Below, one piece after another: positions 13,119 to 14,504 of a stretch of DNA of 14,504 bases (positions are counted from its first letter, which is position 1; the number at the start of each line of letters is the position of its first letter). Location: NCBI GenBank assembly GCA_027077325.1, contig JALTGF010000025.1, positions 1 through 14,504 on the forward strand, in the 5' to 3' direction. The notes beneath the pieces are model-generated. The model was given only the letters and a program-made list of their open reading frames with translations. It ran no database searches and was not told the DNA's origin. Made by a program: the position numbers and the translations under genes. Source of the stretch: an archaeon. Lineage in GTDB: Archaea > Undinarchaeota > Undinarchaeia > Undinarchaeales > JALTGF01.

Positions 13119-14086
13119 TATTTTAAGTAGTTTTGTTTGTTAAATCTGGCTTTTAATGTTTTTCTTAGATTAATTAAGTTCCAAATGTACCCATAAATTA
13201 TTGCAAAGAAAACGTGAAGTCCAACAATTAAATATTTTTTGATGGTTCCCCCTTCTTTATATTTTGCTTTTAAGCCAGCAATGTCCTGTATCCTTTTCTC
13301 TTTTAACTGTTTGTGTGTTTTTGGTCTCAATAGATAAAGGATATCGTAAACTGGAAGCAACAGTATGTTACTCAATGAAAAATTCTTTATTGCAAACCTT
13401 ATTGTATTTTTATACATTGTGTAAATTTTACTCACGCGGGTTTTTGGGGAAACCTTGTGAAGAACACCCGTCTTCCCATTTATGATATTTTTATATCCAA
13501 GTTTCTTAATCCTGTAGCCAAGCTCTTTGTCCTCGCCAAAGTAAAAGTATCCTGGATCAAAGCCGCCAATTTTCTCAAGTAAATCTTTCCTAACAAAGCA
13601 GTTCGCAGTGACTAAGAAATCAACTTCCTTACTATCGTTTGTTCCGCGCGGGACAAAAACTGCTTCAGAGGCACCATTTTTTAAAATTATCATGCCCCTA
13701 ACTTTTCCTTTGTCATATGTCCTGATTTCTCCGCCAATGGCTCCAATCTTTTGGTTTTTTCCCATTCTCTTAACCATCTCCTTTAAGGTTTCCTTGGAAA
13801 TAATTTCAGAATCAGAATCAAGGAACCAAATATATTCCCCTTTTGCTGCTTTAATCCCCTGATTTTTGGCAATTGAAACTCCTAAATTCTTTTTATTTTG
13901 GATGACCTTAGCCCACTTAAACTCCTTTTTTAGCATCTCTTTCGTGCCATCATTGCTTCCGTTTTCAACTACAATCACTTCAAAATTCTTGTAACTCTGC
14001 TTCTTAATTGACTTCAAGCACTCGCGCAAGTCTTCTTTTCTATTCCAAGAAGGTATAACAATTGAAACTTTTGGATTCCTCGCCAT
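13118..14086 (-). CDS. GT2 family glycosyltransferase, membrane-associated
   Basis: A 322-residue GT-A fold transferase resembling rhamnosyltransferase (WbbL)-like GT2 enzymes; it would add a sugar from a nucleotide donor to a growing glycan. Motifs: VSIVIPSWNRKEDLRECL (7-24), VIVVENGSNDGT (37-48), NKKNLGVSIAKNQG (64-77), the metal motif FLDSDSE (88-94), ANCFVRKDLLEKIGGFDPGYF (161-181) and GEDKELGYR (184-192). Near the C-terminus a hydrophobic stretch at about 284-307 (YLIVGLHVFFAIIYGYIWNL) probably anchors it at the cytoplasmic face of the membrane; 240-252 is also hydrophobic. It is the first gene of the nine-gene operon. The AGGAGA directly before the ATG is too close to act as a ribosome site; the upstream TATA box suggests a nearly leaderless mRNA. 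Donor and acceptor unknown. Confidence 0.9.
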   Translation of the reverse strand: MARNPKVSIVIPSWNRKEDLRECLKSIKKQSYKNFEVIVVENGSNDGTKEMLKKEFKWAKVIQNKKNLGVSIAKNQGIKAAKGEYIWFLDSDSEIISKETLKEMVKRMGKNQKIGAIGGEIRTYDKGKVRGMIILKNGASEAVFVPRGTNDSKEVDFLVTANCFVRKDLLEKIGGFDPGYFYFGEDKELGYRIKKLGYKNIINGKTGVLHKVSPKTRVSKIYTMYKNTIRFAIKNFSLSNILLLPVYDILYLLRPKTHKQLKEKRIQDIAGLKAKYKEGGTIKKYLIVGLHVFFAIIYGYIWNLINLRKTLKARFNKQNYLK

Positions 14087-14111
14087 TCTCCTGTTTAAAT
14101 ATGCTTCTTTG

Positions 14112-14119
14112 TATTTAAA
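14112..14119 (-). promoter_or_regulatory. TATA box of the nine-gene glycan operon
   Basis: Minus strand TTTAAATA. Placing it at -30 to -23 predicts transcription starting near 14089, 3 nt before the GT2 ATG, so the transcript would be nearly leaderless. It lies 10 nt from the perfect palindrome at 14130-14155. Confidence 0.55.
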
Positions 14120-14129
14120 GTAATTCTTG

Positions 14130-14155
14130 ATTTATTTTCCATATGGAAAATAAAT
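14130..14155. promoter_or_regulatory. Perfect 26-bp palindrome in a divergent promoter region, candidate operator
   Basis: The half-site ATTTATTTTCCAT (14130-14142) is followed at once by its exact reverse complement (14143-14155), with no spacer and no mismatch. The next outer bases do not pair. It lies just upstream of the TATA box of the glycan operon and overlaps the AT-rich region upstream of the uracil-DNA glycosylase gene, as expected for the binding site of a dimeric regulator. A cruciform or RNA hairpin is the alternative, but no loop is available. Confidence 0.6.
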
Positions 14156-14189
14156 ATGTCTATTAACTAAAAAATTCTAAATTTTCTCT

Positions 14190-14504
14190 ATGAACTTAGA
14201 AACTTTAAAAAAAGAAGTGCTCAGCTGCAAAAAATGCCCCCTTTATGAAACTAAAACTAACTATGTGGTGGGAGAAGGCAACAAAAATGCAAAGATAATG
14301 CTTATCGGTGAGGCGCCGGGCTATAATGAAGACCAAACAGGGCGACCGTTTTGTGGTGCTGCTGGAAAAGTTTTAGATGAACTCTTAAGTTCTGTTGAAA
14401 TTGCACGCGAGGAAGTGTATATAACAAACATCTTAAAGTGCCGCCCGCCTGGAAACCGTGACCCAAAACCAGAAGAAGTAAAGGCGTGCAGCCCTTATTT
14501 AGAC
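14190..14504 (+). CDS. Family 4 uracil-DNA glycosylase, 3' end cut by window edge
   Basis: Removes uracil from DNA in base-excision repair. The first 105 residues are present of about 190-200. Four cysteines, C13, C16, C84 and C100 (CxxC, then C-x15-C), match the [4Fe-4S] ligand spacing of family 4 enzymes such as that of Thermotoga. GEAPGYNED (40-48) is the catalytic water-activating motif, followed by TGRPFCGAAGKVLDE (50-64) and TNILKCRPPGNRDP (79-92). The ATG at 14190 places the first cluster cysteine at residue 13, as usual. No ribosome site is seen upstream. It is divergent from the glycan operon and is probably an unrelated housekeeping gene bordering it. Confidence 0.92.
   Translation, partial: MNLETLKKEVLSCKKCPLYETKTNYVVGEGNKNAKIMLIGEAPGYNEDQTGRPFCGAAGKVLDELLSSVEIAREEVYITNILKCRPPGNRDPKPEEVKACSPYLD

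Noticed and set aside
595..14000. Many plus-strand open frames of 60-130 codons across the minus-strand operons
   Set aside because: They lie antisense to genes with clear family motifs, show low-complexity Ser/Phe/Leu-rich translations, and have no promoter or domain of their own.
14080..14092. AGGAGA directly before the GT2 start as a ribosome site
   Set aside because: It abuts the ATG, leaving too little spacing to pair with 16S rRNA; the TATA position points to a leaderless start.
14164..14174. TAACTAAAAAA shared with 3375-3385 upstream of the TrmB-like gene
   Set aside because: An 11-base A-rich match at different distances from the two start codons; not enough to call a shared element.

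Overview
The window looks like a piece of an AT-rich archaeal chromosome. The main evidence is a TrmB-family regulator, TATA-type boxes placed about 26 bp upstream of start codons with almost no leader, a family 4 [4Fe-4S] uracil-DNA glycosylase, and a sulfoquinovose synthase-like enzyme of the kind used for archaeal surface glycans. The compact, overlapping genes would suit a small-genome (for example DPANN-type) archaeon, but the lineage cannot be fixed from this sequence.

Layout. (1) Positions 1-3293, minus strand: cysH (APS reductase), sat (ATP sulfurylase) and sqdB (UDP-sulfoquinovose synthase, cut by the left edge). Read in that order they would take sulfate to APS, APS to sulfite, and sulfite plus UDP-glucose to UDP-sulfoquinovose. 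(2) Positions 3294-3386: a divergent promoter region with a TATA box for each direction. (3) Positions 3387-4196, plus strand: a TrmB-family transcription regulator. (4) Positions 4197-14086, minus strand: nine genes in which every neighbouring pair overlaps by 1 to 14 nt. In transcription order they are a GT2 glycosyltransferase, a radical SAM protein, a large GT-B-like transferase, a second radical SAM/SPASM protein, a divergent NeuB-like synthase, an SpsF-like cytidylyltransferase, a GT2-cytidylyltransferase fusion, NeuA, and NeuB. (5) Positions 14087-14189: a second divergent promoter region carrying a perfect 26-bp palindrome. (6) From 14190, plus strand: the first 105 codons of a family 4 uracil-DNA glycosylase, probably a housekeeping flank.

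How the genes may work together. The nine-gene operon encodes two synthase/activator pairs for nonulosonic (sialic acid-like) sugars, neuB with neuA and a NeuB-like gene with an spsF-like gene, plus transferases to place the sugars and two radical SAM enzymes of unknown substrate. Next to it is a complete route from sulfate to UDP-sulfoquinovose. My reading is a surface-glycan island that makes acidic and sulfonated sugars for the cell envelope. The enzyme families are seen in the sequence; the joint role is inference. The earliest steps of nonulosonate synthesis, the sulfate transporter and the sulfoquinovosyl transferase are not in the window.

There is no gene-free stretch above 300 bases. 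I see no tRNA, rRNA, CRISPR array or insertion sequence.
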